Shown here piece by piece: positions 43,499 to 55,434 of a DNA stretch of 64,000 nt (positions are counted from its first letter, which is position 1; every line of letters starts with the position of its first letter). The notes beneath the pieces were generated by a model, which searched no databases, was not told the DNA's origin, and worked only from the letters and a program-made list of their open reading frames with translations. The position numbers and the translations under genes are program-made. Source of the stretch: Coenobita brevimanus (lineage: Eukaryota > Arthropoda > Malacostraca > Decapoda > Coenobitidae); contig CM064632.1 of assembly GCA_032717465.1 (NCBI GenBank), positions 23,950,965 through 24,014,964 on the forward strand. Reading direction: 5' to 3'.

Positions 43499-44707
43499 TT
43501 ACGGTACATATGTATGTACAGGCCCTGGACATACTGTGTCCTGTGGGGCCAATGGGTGAGACGTCAGGTCTGCACCCACATTACCAATGCCCTCGCTCTC
43601 AACTGCTTCGGAGATTATGGGTGTGGGTTCAAATGGCGCAGGAAGGACATATCCCTGATTAGTGGTACGTGGACACACATTGCAGGAACACACAAAGCTA
43701 TCTGTCTCTCGTCCCATCTCTGGCCAGAAAAAGTCAGCTCGGATACAGCCCTGGGTCTTCCTTTTGCCCATGTGACCTCCTGAGGCTGAACAATGACCCC
43801 ATTCTGACACTGCTAGGCGGTACTTGCCAGGAACGACAAACTGCAGTCGAACCTCGCCCTCGGGTGTTCGTGACTCACGGTACAGCCATCCTTGTTTACG
43901 AAGGAACTTGGCTTGACCTCCCCGTGAATACTTAATCACTCTACCCTTTTGTTTCTTCAGCATGGCAGCAAGTGTCGGGTCAGAATGTTGTTCTTGAACA
44001 ACAACTTGGCTACACATCAGATCTCGCGGCGATTCAATGGTCACAGGGGTGACACAGTTTGGAGCCTCAGCCATGGCTCGTGTTACTGCAGCCGAAGTCT
44101 GAGTAGTGTCATCTTCAGTGCAACTATCCTTGGTACCTGGAATATTGCCTATGATAAGGTCAAATAAAGGTTCTGGTATGACAACTGCGACTGTCATACG
44201 AGTATAAAATGGAGATGCCACCTGGATATGTGCCTCAGGGAACAATCTCACTGATCCATCTATAAGGTTAGCTTGGATCTGTCGACCTGTATACTCCTCA
44301 GGCCGAACTAGACTCTGCCTGACGGAGCAACCTGAGGACCCATTGTCTCTCAGGACCTTCACAGGAATGTCTCCCACAAACCCTGGCTGAACAAGGAAGG
44401 TACTGTCACCTGTGGGAGGGCCTGTGGAGGAAGCAGCTAGCCACTGATTAGGCTGCTGAATAAATGATGCGGCAAACATGGTGCCCTGAGAATTAGATAC
44501 CTGAGGGGTCATACTCATTGCCTGGGGAGATGGAGCACTGGCCATCTGTGGAGGGGGGTTCACTGTCACTGTGGGACTAGAGAACTGTGGTAGAGTACCC
44601 ATATTGGTAGTGACGTGACCACCGTGCTGCTGTTGAGGAATGAAGGCCGCGTTCGCCTCCTGCCTCCTATTCGCTTGAGCTGGTGCTGAAAAGAACAGTC
44701 CCGATGG
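43499..44707 (-). pseudogene. Element B protease and truncated integrase
   Basis: Open frame, in phase with gag, of 367 codons from 44602. Pro/Gln-rich linker, protease with VLRDNGSSGC (again Asp-Asn-Gly) and PEPLFDLIIGNI, then the integrase zinc domain (GHCSASGGHMG, FFWPEMGRE, CNVCP; the second Cys pair is intact but Gln is replaced by Pro). After PIISEAVESE the frame enters sequence homologous to the 3' UTR of element A (about 13470). Roughly 2.5 kb corresponding to A 10975-13470, encoding the integrase core, RT and RNase H, is missing. This copy could move only with enzymes supplied in trans. Confidence 0.8.
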
Positions 44708-45896
44708 TCAGTTGCATGGCTGATACTGCAGCTGGTTAGGGTACTTGTACCGCTTCCAGTCAGGTTTCTGAGTGTTTTGCCCCTGGTCCTTCTTCTGAGA
44801 TTTTGGACCTTGGCCATTATTCTGAGAACGGCCTTGTTGCTGGGGTTCAGTCTGAGATAGTTTCCCAGATTTATCAGGTTTTCTGTTCCAGGTACACTGC
44901 TTGCGAGTTTGATACCCGTATGCAGTAAAGAATGCGTCAGCCTTCGCCACCATTTGGCTGGCATCCTTTACCTGGCAGATCTTAAGCTGAGCCATAAGTT
45001 CAGTAGGCCACGACTTTTCTAGCTGCGTGCACAGCATAAGGTCGATTATCCCCTCACACGTGGAAGGAGTTTCATCATTCCCCATCCACTCACCTAAGTA
45101 AGCAGTAAGCCGGTCAAGAAACTGAACAGCAGTCTTTTTTTCCTGTAAAGGCGCCCTCATGAACTGACTCTCGGCGTCGTCAACTGTGAGACTGTATGCT
45201 TTAACGAGTGCGGCCTTCATCATCTCATATGTGAGATTGTCTCCACGAATTCTGTGGAGAATATTGAGGGCAGGGCTCTCAAACAGGCTAAGAAACTGAC
45301 GCCGCTTAGCTGCATCATCCAGCTGGTAAAGTTGAGCCATGTCTTCAAAACGAGCTATGTATGTCTCAATTCGCTCACCTTCCTTGTATGGGGGAAGCTT
45401 GATGTGTGGGGTCACCATAATATGTGAAGGGATAGCGCTCATGGAGCTTGGGCCAGCTGCACCAGATGTGTCTGAAGCCAAGGAATCTCGCTTGAGGTTC
45501 AACATTTCAAATTCATATTTTTTGTGTGCTTCTCACTCCGCACGTTCGTGTTCTCGTTCTCTCTCTCGTTCCTCAAGCTGTTCTCACTCATGTTCTAACT
45601 TGAGTTCGCGTTGTTTTCGCTCGTGTTCTAACTCGAGTTCGCGTTGTTTTCGTTCGTGTTCTAACTCGAGTTTGCTTTGTTTCCACTCATGTTCGCGCTG
45701 TTCTCGCTCGTGTTCGCGCTGTTCTCGCTCGTATTCGCGCTCCTTTTCGCGTTCCTCACGCTGATTTCGACACTTCACGAGCATCATGCTCGCGTTGCTG
45801 CTCGTAATTAAACCAAGAGAGGACAAAGTCCTTTATTTTCTCCGGATCCGTAAGCCCCATATCTTTAGCTTCCTGTACATAGACGCTGGTAGACAT
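44708..45896 (-). pseudogene. Element B gag with frameshift and TGA stops
   Basis: Starts ATG at 45896 (MSTSVYVQEAKDMGLTDP, homologous to the start in A). An indel near 45770-45790 shifts the frame. The charged coiled coil (EHERKQRELELE repeats) is broken by TGA at 45584-45586 and 45533-45535, both in GAG-TGA-GAA where Glu-Arg-Glu is expected. The capsid part (45505 downward: YIARFEDMAQLYQLDDAAKR, SCAN-like EGIIDLMLCTQLEKSWP) is open to TGA 44708-44710. Gln-rich C-terminus, no CCHC knuckle. Confidence 0.8.
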
Positions 45897-46215
45897 GATG
45901 CTAACTCAATCTAAGTAAACTAGCGACTCAGTACTGACTGCAATTTGCAAAGAAAGATGCCAATAATCAAGAATAAAGAATATAGGCACAGGTTAGTGGT
46001 GACCAGTTTTTATCTAATTAAACTGGTAAAGAAAGAAAATTAAACAAACAACTGACTGTGAAAACTATTACGTAAATTAATAGAACAGAATCAATAATCA
46101 CCAGTAAGATAGTGCCTATAGACTTTAATGATAAATACCTAAGTATGAGTGAGTGAGTATTATCTCGTGAATAGGTTTAGAGCTAGGAGTTAATATCCTG
46201 GAATAAGGTCGCCAG
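45897..46215 (-). other. Element B leader with primer-binding site
   Basis: Minus strand TGGCGACCTTATTCCAGG begins one base from the 5' LTR (46197-46214). The remainder is non-coding leader similar to that of A. Confidence 0.75.
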
Positions 46216-47252
46216 TGTCACAGGGTTTTGAGAGTATGCTATATTAAAGAATAATATTCAATAATACTTGAGAACAGGACAATGAATTGTCTTGTGAAAA
46301 TCAAGCAATGATTACTTTATGCCGACTTACTTCGCCGATTCTCTAAGGACGAGAATTTATAAACTTTCTCAACAGTACACAGCAGAGACTAATTATTCAC
46401 ACGTGCTGTTTATTAGTACTGTTGGCCTCTGGAGAAAGTGACTCCACCCCTGACAATCAATAATGCTATTAATGATAAACAGATTCTTGCTGGTGCAATT
46501 AACTCCTAGATGGCACAACGGATTTAAGTTAATAAAAAGGACTGGCCTAAGTACCAGCTGTGAATAATGCAAAGCATTTATGCAAACTAGGAGCTACAAC
46601 TAGAATAAGCTTATGGAGAAATAAAACACGAGTTTACAATACATTAAGCTCAAGAAAAAGAACTGTTAAATTTATTGATTACAAAGAAATACATTTATGT
46701 TACATGTTTCAAAATGAATTCAAATAAGGAGACTGCACTCACTCACTCACTCAAAAGCTAACTCTTAAACCTAGGGAAAAAATGAAAAGAAATACTGGTC
46801 AGAAAAGTGGACAAAGCAGATGACTAGGCGTCGTTGCTGAGGAAGGACGCTGCACACGCTGAGCCTCTCGCCAATCACGCTAGGTGGGAATCCAACGGCG
46901 GCGGCGGGAACTAGGCGTCGTTGCTGAGGAAGGACGCTGCCACACACACTACCTGTTTCCACGGCGCTCAAATCTTGACTGATTCAAATTGTGGGAGAGA
47001 GGTGAGTGTCGTGGCCGCACTTGCTGACGGCCAACGAGTGTGAGCGATACACACCCGCAATTCACTCAGCAAACGCACAAGGACGATCACTTTTGAAATA
47101 GTGAAAAATGTCCTGAAAAACACTCCCGATCGGGTGAATACGTGGCGGTTAAACTGAGTGATAAATACTGGGATTCCACTAGAATTCGCGGTTTCCCACC
47201 AAAGTTAATGTCACGAGTTTATTCAAATACTTAATCGCGCCAACTCGTGACA
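46216..47252 (-). repeat. Element B 5' LTR, intact (1037 bp)
   Basis: TGTCACAGGG...CTCGTGACA. It provides the uninterrupted reference for both nested insertions: single TTAA at about 46472 and single CCAACGG at about 46887. Confidence 0.92.
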
Positions 47253-47530
47253 AATAACATTCATTCTGACGTGTATACAGGTTTACGTTGTTAGTTATTT
47301 ACAAACACTCGTTGTTGATAATTACACCCATACTGACGTGTATACAGGTTTACGCTGACAGTTATTTACACACACTCGTTGCTGATTATTACACTCATAC
47401 TGATGTGTATACAGGTTTACGTTGTTAGTTATTTATACACACTCGTTGCTGAAAATTACACTCATACTAACATGTATAAAGGCTCACACTGTTTGCTATT
47501 TACACACAATCGTTGCTCATAATTACACAC
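47253..47530. repeat. 67-bp minisatellite, right part
   Basis: GTGTATACAGGTTTACG starts at 47271, 47338 and 47405, with a variant at 47472, exactly 67 bases apart. Each unit contains ACTCGTTGCTGATAATTACA-like sequence. Confidence 0.9.
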
Positions 47531-47732
47531 ACATCGAATCGCAGACATGGTTATTCTGATAAGAAAAATACTGAAGAGGACCGAAGTATTATCATTCTTT
47601 TTTTTTTCCCACCCGACGATTTTCTTCAGCAAGGACAGCAACCCAGCAGTGGCAGGGTTAATGAATGCTATATCTAATCCCCTACGGCTTCAAAATTCTC
47701 CTGTGCTTAACAGACACACACACACACACACA

Positions 47733-47797
<65 letters not shown>

Positions 47798-47864
47798 TAT
47801 ATATGCAACAACAACAACAACAACTACTACTACTACTACTACTACTACTGCTACTACTACTACT
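47531..47864. repeat. Microsatellites: (CA)n, (TA)n, (CAA)n, (CTA)n
   Basis: CA 47714-47734, TA 47736-47800, CAA 47807-47823, CTA 47824-47864. The T-run and ACCCGACGATTTTCTTCAGC near 47610 belong to MITE family 3. Confidence 0.85.
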
Positions 47865-48083
47865 ACTATACTCTTCTTACTCTAACTTGGCCTAAAATTA
47901 CCATCTCTCCACCTTCAATGCAGAACTGTAACAATAAATGAACACTTGATTATGATGCTGCTAGTCATGAAGAAGTGTTATGAAAACAAAGTAGAGCCGC
48001 AGTATTGTCTTATTCTGAGCTTTATGAAATAGGTTGCAAAACGACGAAAATCTGGGCCAAGTTAAGGTAAAAAGGGTGTAATT
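47865..48083 (-). mobile_element. MITE family 1, copy 5 (inverted)
   Basis: ACTATACTCTTCTTACTCTA at the left and GGGCCAAGTTAAGGTAAAAA at the right are inverted copies of each other. Interior TAGTCATGAAGAAGTGTTAT and GAGCTTTATGAAATAGG fit the family. Confidence 0.7.
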
Positions 48084-48199
48084 AAACTTCTTTTTGTATC
48101 ACAGGTTAATTAGGCAACGTAAGATAGTGGTGTGAATTACGTACTTATATACCTTGATAAGGATGTAAATTAACACCAAGATGTATCCACTTCTGGCTG

Positions 48200-48545
48200 T
48201 TTTTTTTTTTTGTTTTTTTTCCTTTTCGATGATTTTCTCAATGTGTACGATTTTGGATGAAGGTCTGACAGCTTGTTCCTCCTAGGCCCTGAGTTCTAAT
48301 ATGTGTCACAGACCTTTACATGTCACAACTTCTACACTAATACCGACCGTGCATACTGAATACATGACGGGATTGTTTCATTCAAGTCTGATGGGAAGGT
48401 ATTAGCGGGCTGTGCTTATGACATGGCGGAGGGTCTTGTGAAAAATCAATAAAGTCTGTTCGAAATTCGGAATAATAAAACAAGTTCCCTATCCCAGCCT
48501 AGGACCGAACTCATGTCCTCCAAGGCAGCAGAAACACCTTTAAAA
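48200..48545 (-). mobile_element. Diverged tRNA-SINE, older copy
   Basis: T-run at 48201-48228 (A tail on minus), then sequence parallel to the SINE at 58665-59006: GGCCCTGAGTT, CCTTTACATGTCACAAC, ACTAATACCGACCGTGC and TGAATACATGACGGG. The tRNA-like head near 48480-48540 is heavily mutated. Confidence 0.65.
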
Positions 48546-48678
48546 ACTTCAATATTACCTTCAAAAATATCTTACTGTGTCCACTTCTGGCTCAGGGTAT
48601 ATATGCCACTTATTTATTTTTGTTGATTTTTCTAATACTGATCATTAATTTATGCTGGCGATTGGGAAGCTTGAGAGA

Positions 48679-48736
<58 letters not shown>

Positions 48737-48775
48737 AGATGTGACTTCCAAAATCTTAAGTACTTCTTACTGAAA

Positions 48776-48809
<34 letters not shown>

Positions 48810-48876
48810 AGCAATCAATAATGGTGGTTGTGAAGGGCAGGGTTCATGATGGTTGAGCCGCACACAGATGCTCCTC

Positions 48877-48928
<52 letters not shown>

Positions 48929-49063
48929 GTAAAACTAACGAAAAAAAATATACACCTTCTACATTTAATGGTCCTTTACTTAATATTTTCAGCCCAAGTA
49001 GGTCTTCTCATTCTAGTATCTCCTGACTTTTTTTCTTCAGAGAGAGAGAGGGGGGGGGGTGCA
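48546..49063. other. No gene; (GA)n, (CT)n, (CA)n runs
   Basis: GA 48673-48732, CT 48776-48808, CA 48880-48925. The GA and CT runs are inverted with a 43-base spacer and could pair as a long hairpin. Confidence 0.6.
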
Positions 49064-49279
49064 AGCCCGTATTTTCGTCGGTTACTGAGGCTCCCTAGCA
49101 CCTCATCCTCAGCGATTTATTTTTTGATCCGGCTAGTTAATATCATTTTGTACGTTATTAATGCTGAGGATGACGATATTAGAATGATTTAAGCAACACA
49201 AATGAATGTAGTAACATAATGAATAAACCGCTAAGGAAGAGGTGTTAGGGAATTTCCTTAGTCGAAAAGAATACCGGCC
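49064..49279 (+). mobile_element. MITE family 2, copy with intact ends
   Basis: Left AGCCCGTATTTTCGTCGG then GAGGCTCCCTAGCACCTC and AGCGATTTATTTTTTG; right AATAAACCGCTAAGGAAGAG, GTGTTAGGGAATTTCC and TACCGGCC. Long inverted repeats of about 55 bases. Confidence 0.75.
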
Positions 49280-49286
49280 TGTAAGT

Positions 49287-49502
49287 CATAAGAGCAGTAA
49301 TTTCGATAATTAAGGATGCTCCCTAACATACTTTCCTGACCGATTTGTTTTCCATTCTACACTTTGTATGCTGTCTACATCTTTTTAACGCCAACATAGT
49401 AGTCAGGAATAACACATAAGGGATTGATAATGAAAGCTATAAGCAAATATAAACCGGCTAGGAAAAGGTGTTAGGTAGCGTCCCTGACCAATGAAAATAC
49501 CA
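49287..49502 (+). mobile_element. MITE family 2, adjacent diverged copy
   Basis: GTAATTTCGATAATTAAGG, GCTCCCTAACATACTTTCC and ACCGATTTGTTTT left; AATATAAACCGGCTAGG, AAAAGGTGTTAGG and GCGTCCCTGACCAATG right. It lies 8 bases from the previous copy. Confidence 0.65.
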
Positions 49503-49767
49503 CGAAAATCTTTAATCAACATGAGAAACAACGCTTAAACTAGACGATCAATTGTGGAACGTCCTTGGTATTCCTGATTAATAATTACGGCACAGAACGA
49601 TATAGGAGGCAAAGACGTGTTTGATCTCTGATGCAGGAACCGGAGCTTGATTCTTCAGCCGCTCAGACTGGTGGGTGCAGCGTGTTGCCCCAACGTCCTT
49701 CACCTAGCAGTACGATGGTGGACCTAAACGAAGGAGGAGGAGGAGGAGGAGGAGGAGGAAAATAAGA

Positions 49768-49819
<52 letters not shown>

Positions 49820-50639
49820 ATATCTGGCTCTCTGTTGACATAAGCTGGACATCCGTTTATCCTGTTCGACTGGAAATCCTGCAGTGTTCCTCCAAGCGCT
49901 GCAATCGTACTCCCTGAAATACGGCAAGAGTAAAAAATGTACCTGAAAATACGGCTAATTAACACTCGCAGGTACAGGTGCGTTCAGGTATATAGTTCCA
50001 CTTTGAAACCGAATAATTATGAAACTCTTACGCATTATCCTGAAAAATATCCTGGGTTTTCATGGGCGCATCATTTGGTTTCAAAAGTTATTGTTCATTT
50101 TTTCTTTATTTATGGTAATGAAGTAGATGGATATTAGTGTCCTCCTCCTCCTCCTCCTCCTCCTCCTCCTCCACCAGCACTACCGCCACCACTATTTACT
50201 TCCCTCGTTCTATCAAATTCCACAAGATTTCATTCACCAGAAATATAGCTTACAAATTTACCACGATATTTGGTGCCACTGAAACGTAGACAGTGTGATT
50301 TAGTCCCTCCTTACTGGGCCAAGCTTCCGTTCACTGCCCCTATTCACCGACCTTATTATAGGCCCCACAGACTCTTATTACAGACTTTATTATAGACCTT
50401 ATTAAAGACCGTATTGCAGCCCCCCACAGACCCTTATAGATTCATTCAGGTTTTCCAAAATCGCCCCATTGACGAGGAAAATGCGAGGAATATGCGGCCA
50501 ATCCCCTGTGCAATAGGGGGAAATAACTGGAGGGTGAAAGGAGAGGAGGTAGAAAGGGAAATGGGGAAAGCAGGTGAAAAAGGGAACAGAAAAGGGGGGA
50601 AGAGAAAAGGGAGAGAGGGATAGATGTAGGAGGAGTGGA

Positions 50640-50689
<50 letters not shown>

Positions 50690-51102
50690 ATGCTAGCGCA
50701 GAAAGAATGAAGGTTACAGACCGTGAACACGATATCGATTTTAGTATCTCCCTTTTTTTCGCTTTCATATCAAGATAGTATTAGTTACTAACCCCTAACA
50801 ATTTTTATACAGCTTAGCCTCTTCACTCCAATGACGTACTTCTTCCCTCATTCTCGGTATCCTCAAACAATTTTAATAAATTTGGTTTTACGTACAGACA
50901 GGTTAAATTCTACACCAAAAGCCAGTACAAAATGTCCCAGGAATCAATTTTATTTCGTGAATTTTCTTGAGTAAAAATGTTTGCAAGATCCACGACAGAA
51001 AATTACTTCGTCTTGAAGAAAAATCTGAGTTAAAATTATGTGCCCCGCCCCGCCCCCCCCCCCAAAAAAAAAAAAATCTTCAGCCACTCTGGCGTTTTTA
51101 AT
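49503..51102. other. No gene; microsatellite-bearing DNA
   Basis: GGA and GA runs 49732-49815, CCT run 50140-50173, TTATTATAGAC-type repeats 50350-50415, GA-rich 50530-50630, AAT run 50640-50690, C/A runs 51045-51076. Frames are compositional. Confidence 0.5.
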
Positions 51103-51316
51103 CTATACTACTTTTACTCTAACCTGGCTTAAATATTCCATCCTTCCATGTTGAATGCTTAGTTAAAACAACAGATTAACAGTAAAATACGATGCTAGTC
51201 ACGAGGAGGTGTAATGGAAAGGATTCTGAGTATGTCTTTCTGCCTCTGAGCTACATAAAATAAGCTGCAAAGTGGGGGGAAAAATCTGGCCCAAGTTAGT
51301 GTAAAATGAGTATAGT
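51103..51316 (-). mobile_element. MITE family 1, best-preserved copy
   Basis: 214 bp. Left CTATACTACTTTTACTCTAA; right, inverted, CTATACTCATTTTACACTAA, so about 25 bases of inverted repeat. No open frame. Confidence 0.75.
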
Positions 51317-52430
51317 CGAGAGTCAGTTGTGTTATTTGTCATTCTTCCTCTTCATTTTTTTTTTTTCGTTTTATGCGAGACTTTTCTCACAGGTGGGGTT
51401 TTGGTAATGCCTTCATCAACCCCCTCAGAACGGGACACACTTCCAAAGCAAAAGCAAATCGTCTGAAAGCAGCGAGAGAAATAAAAAATAAATCCTCGTG
51501 AAATCTGCATGCTGTGAGTAGGACCATGGTTTCAGTAAGTAATTTTTAAAGGAATTATTCTTTATTTGATTTCATATATTTATTTATTTATCTGTCTATT
51601 TAGTCACGTACTTATCTATCTACTTATTTACCTACTGATTTACATATTTATTTATTTATTTATTTATTCATGTATTCATTCATTTATAGTTTACCTGTGT
51701 TTGTATCATTATTTTTGCTACCACTAAAAGACTTTAATTTAGCCTTGAGATTTTCTATATTACATGGATTGCTAAAGACCTCCATTAATCCTCTCACGGT
51801 CACGACAACTCGAGGATTTAATTCTAGATAGCGTCAGACGATTTAATTAAGTTGAATGTGTCATAGGCGCCAGTGTAAAAATTCACAGACTGAAGAGAAG
51901 AATGGTTTCAACTCCTATTATTATTATTATTTTTATTATTTCCATCAATAGATGAATTTAACGTACCTTGACTGTGAATTTTTACAGAGCAAGGGGCGTT
52001 CTCTCAGCTAAAGAAAATTGTCTTGGGTTAATCTTAATATAAATCTTAAGTGTATGGCCAGCAAGGAAAAGATTGTTCAAGACTGTTTTTAACCCTACTA
52101 GGCTAGTCTATTTAAGTACATAGTGATTAATTCCTTCTACTTTCAGACGATTTTACTCAGCTTGAGGGAGATATTTAGAGACGTAGGGGTTACAAGTACC
52201 CTTCATCAACCCCTTCAGCATGAAAGATCTGAAGCTGTATAAAATCGTCTGTAGGTAGCAAAAATAATTTAAACTCGTCCCCGGACTCTCTTAGTTGAAC
52301 GAAATCGTCTTGTGTTAGCCTGAAAAATGTAAGAAATTTCACCAACCTCAGTGACAGGGTTCATTTGTGGACTAGGAATGGGACAATTGTTCAACGATGG
52401 TGTCTTCCTCAGATATACATAAATAAATAC
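51317..52430. repeat. Cluster of MITE family 3 pieces
   Basis: CATCAACCCCCTCAGAAC (51406), GCAAATCGTCTGAAAGCAGC (51460), GTCAGACGATTTAATTAAG (51833), TTCAGACGATTTTACTCAGC (52143), CATCAACCCCTTCAGCATG (52205), AAAATCGTCTGTAGGTAGC (52242) and GAAATCGTCTTGTGTTAGC (52292). TTTA-type repeats fill 51575-51690. Confidence 0.5.
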
Positions 52431-52437
52431 ATACATA

Positions 52438-52483
<46 letters not shown>

Positions 52484-52600
52484 CAATCTATCTATCTATC
52501 TATATCTATCTATCTATCTGCAGGCTTTTCTCTCCACACCAAGCATCTGCGAGTGAGATAATCAAATTTTACAGGGAGAGCACTACAATGGTCCAGTCTC
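52431..52600. repeat. (CT)n and (TATC)n microsatellites
   Basis: CT 52440-52481, then TATC units to 52519. No gene. Confidence 0.9.
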
Positions 52601-53579
52601 CATTGTTAAGGAGGAGGAGAAGGAGGAGGAAAAGAAAAGGAACGGAAGAGGAGAAGGAAGAGGAAGGGATGAGGATGGGAAGAGGAGGAGGAGGAGGAAG
52701 GGAAGAGGAGGAGGAAGAGGAAGGGAAGAGGATGGGAACAGAAGAAGGAAGAGGAAAGGAAGAGGATGCGAGGAGGAGGAGGAGAAGGAAGGGAAGAAGA
52801 TAGGAAGAGGAGCAAGAAGAGGAAAGGAAGAGGAAGGGACGAGGATAAGGAAGAGGAAAGGAAGAGGAAGGGAAGAGGAGGAGGCAGGGGAAGTGGCCGA
52901 GGTGGGTGAGTGTGAGAAAAGGGAAGAGAGAAAGAGAGAAAAACAGGGGTTGGAGGGAAAGGGTGAGGAAAAGAGACTGAAGGAGAATGGGGAAGATGGG
53001 GGTCTGGAGAAACTGGGGAAAGGGAGAGAAGGGGAGGGAGAAGGAGCGAGAGGAAGAGGAGGAGCAAGAAAGAGAAACAGAGGGAACAGGGAGAGAATGA
53101 GCAAAAGGAGAGTACGACGAGAGAAAGAGACAAGGGAATCAGGGATGAAAATTGAAACAAGGACAGAGAAGGAAGGAAACAAAGAACGAAAGAAACATGA
53201 AGGAGAGATTGAAAAAAGAAACAGGGAGAGAAGGAAGAGGATGAGGGAATGGAATGGAAGAGGGGAAGGAAAAGAGGAGAGAAAGTGAGAGCGATAGGAG
53301 ATATGGTAGAGGAAGAGAGGGATATGACAATGAGGAATGGGAAGGGAGGGTGGCGAGGAAAATGATGATGATGAGGAGAAGGAGGAGGAGGAGAAGGAGG
53401 AAGAGGAGGAGGAGGAGAGAAAGTGACAGAGAAAGGAGATATGGTAGAGGAAGGAAGGGATATGACTATGAGGAATGGGAAGGGAGGGTGGCGAGGAAAA
53501 GGATGATGATGATGATGAGGAGGAGGAGGAGGAGGAAGAGGAGAAAAGGGGGGAGGAGGAGGAGAAACAACAGTAACAA

Positions 53580-53625
<46 letters not shown>

Positions 53626-53640
53626 CCTTGCGAGTTTCTA
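52601..53640. repeat. 1 kb GGA/GA-rich purine tract
   Basis: Purine-rich plus strand (GGAGGAGGAAGAGG words). A ~125-base unit (GAGATATGGTAGAGGAAG ... GGGAGGGTGGCGAGG) occurs twice, at 53297 and 53432, and the tract ends in a GA run. Minus-strand Ser/Leu/Pro frames up to 356 codons are artefacts. Confidence 0.85.
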
Positions 53641-54060
53641 CCCCTCCTCCCATAACAAATCACCCTCCTTTATGCACCCCATCACCCAGTTCCTCCGTCT
53701 GAATCTTGGTCTACCTCTTGCTCTTCTCCAAACGACGCTCATACAATTTCATGGTGCCTATCCCTCCTCAGTAACGACCCCTCCTACCACGACACACCAC
53801 CCTCCATCATATACAGTCACTTGTCCTTCCGCTAGTGTCTCACTAGCTTAGGAGTCTTTGTACTTTTTTATCTATTTTTTTTATCTAATATTACTAAAAA
53901 AATATTCTCACTTATAATCCTAAGACCTTTTAAATACCAACACACTGAATAAATTCCACACAAACGCCTATCATCGTGGCATATATACTCGTAGAAACAA
54001 ATCAGTTAGGAAGAGGTCTGAAACTATATATCTTGTTTTGTTTTTTTTATGCTAGGAAGA
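53641..54060. other. No gene seen
   Basis: Unique DNA. AAATCAGTTAGGAAGAGGTC (53999) is a MITE family 2 end fragment. Confidence 0.45.
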
Positions 54061-54560
54061 AGGAACCAAAGGCCAGGAGCCCGCAAACTGTTCCTTCCAA
54101 GAAAAAAAAAAAAAAAAAAAAAAACGAGAGAGCCAAATTCAAGATCTAGTCATTTCGAGATGCCTGGACACACTGCGTTTGAAATACTGGAGATCATAGG
54201 TAGCAGGAAATACAGACAGAGGGAGACAGTTCCTGAGATGACCCGCTGCACAAACGAAGGACTGGGAGTAACGGCCAACTCTTGCATTAGAGAGTTGGAC
54301 AGAAAAGGAGAAAAGCTCGATGCTAGACGGGTGCTACGCGCCCGTCGCAGAGGTGGAAGGATGCAAGCAATCAGTTCAGAGGAGCAGTGACCATTGAAAT
54401 AGCGATAGAAAAGAGATAAAGATGCAACAGTGCGGCGAAGAGACAGAGGCTGAAGGGAGCCAGTAAGAGGAGGAGAGTTGTTGAGACGAAAAACCTTTGA
54501 CTCCACGCTATTGAGAAGAGCTGTATGTGGGGAACCTCCCCACACATGAGAGTTGTACTT
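54061..54560 (-). pseudogene. Jockey/CR1-like LINE C-terminal fragment and 3' UTR
   Basis: Minus-strand frame 54545-54150 (131 codons): GGSPHTALLNSVESKVFRL, SPPLTGSLQPLSLRRTVA, YRYFNGHCSSELIAC and CPGISK then stop. This is the tail following the RT domain in arthropod Jockey/CR1-group LINEs. The 3' UTR (GGAACAGTTTGCGGGCTCC on minus) continues to an A-run at 54100-54123. Truncated at about 54560, no catalytic domain. Related remnants: 3166-3345 and 30329-30600. Confidence 0.7.
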
Positions 54561-54609
54561 TACACAGTTGTCCTTTCCAAGTCACCCCAGAACACACCTT
54601 GATGCTCAT

Positions 54610-54945
54610 GGGCCCGTAGTCTCGTATAAGGAAGCTCCCTAACACCTTTTCTTAAGCAATTTATATTGCTTATTTTTACTGTCCTCTGTTACATAAATCC
54701 ATCTAATATCATCATTCTAAGCAAAAATTAGATACTAAAGGATATTAACCAGGCATACCCCTAACACCTTTTTCTTAAGTGATTTATTTTGCTTATTTTT
54801 ACCGTCCTCTGTGTTACATAAATCCATCTAATATCGCCATATTCTGCAAAAATAACAAACAAAAGGCTATTAACCAGGTATATCCAAAAATAAATCGCCA
54901 AGGAAGAGGTGCAAGGGAGACTAAATTACTTCGGTATATACCACG
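54610..54945 (+). mobile_element. MITE family 2 with internal duplication
   Basis: Left GGGCCCGTAGTCTCGT, AGCTCCCTAACACCTTTTC. A ~130-base segment (CTAACACC...CTTAAG...TTTATTTTGC...GTCCTCTG...CATCTAATATC...TTAACCAGG) occurs twice, at about 54635 and 54763. Right AATAAATCGCCAAGGAAGAG. Confidence 0.7.
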
Positions 54946-54995
54946 ACGACACCAGCGGCAGGTAAGGCGAACCGGAACTCACCTGTGGGAAAGAA

Positions 54996-55225
<230 letters not shown>

Positions 55226-55402
55226 AGAATCTCGTATTTTATTCTGTTTAACACCAGATGATTTTTATACAGAAGAGACTGACCTGTAGTATGCTAATCA
55301 AGTTATTGTTAGACAATTTTATATACCTTACAAGAAGTCATAGGAACCTAAGTATCAATGATGGTATGGATGAAATGAGCTTGATATTAGTGGTCTCTTG
55401 TC

Positions 55403-55434
<32 letters not shown>

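Larger units (their letters stand above)
34297..47252 (-). mobile_element. Element B: Gypsy deletion derivative with two nested insertions
   Basis: Minus-strand LTR element related to A. The 5' LTR (right) is intact at 46216-47252. The 3' LTR (left) is in three pieces, 34297-34552, 37890-38313 and 42238-42604, interrupted by a piggyBac transposon and by LTR element D. Without the insertions it would span about 5.7 kb. The coding part holds gag, protease and the start of integrase, then jumps to the 3' UTR, so integrase core, RT and RNase H are gone. LTR ends are TGTCAC...GTGACA. The flanks GATAAT (left) and AATAAC (right) do not give a clean target duplication. Confidence 0.85.

Noticed and set aside
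52583..53653. 356-codon Ser/Leu/Pro-rich frame
   Set aside because: Antisense of a GGA-rich tract.
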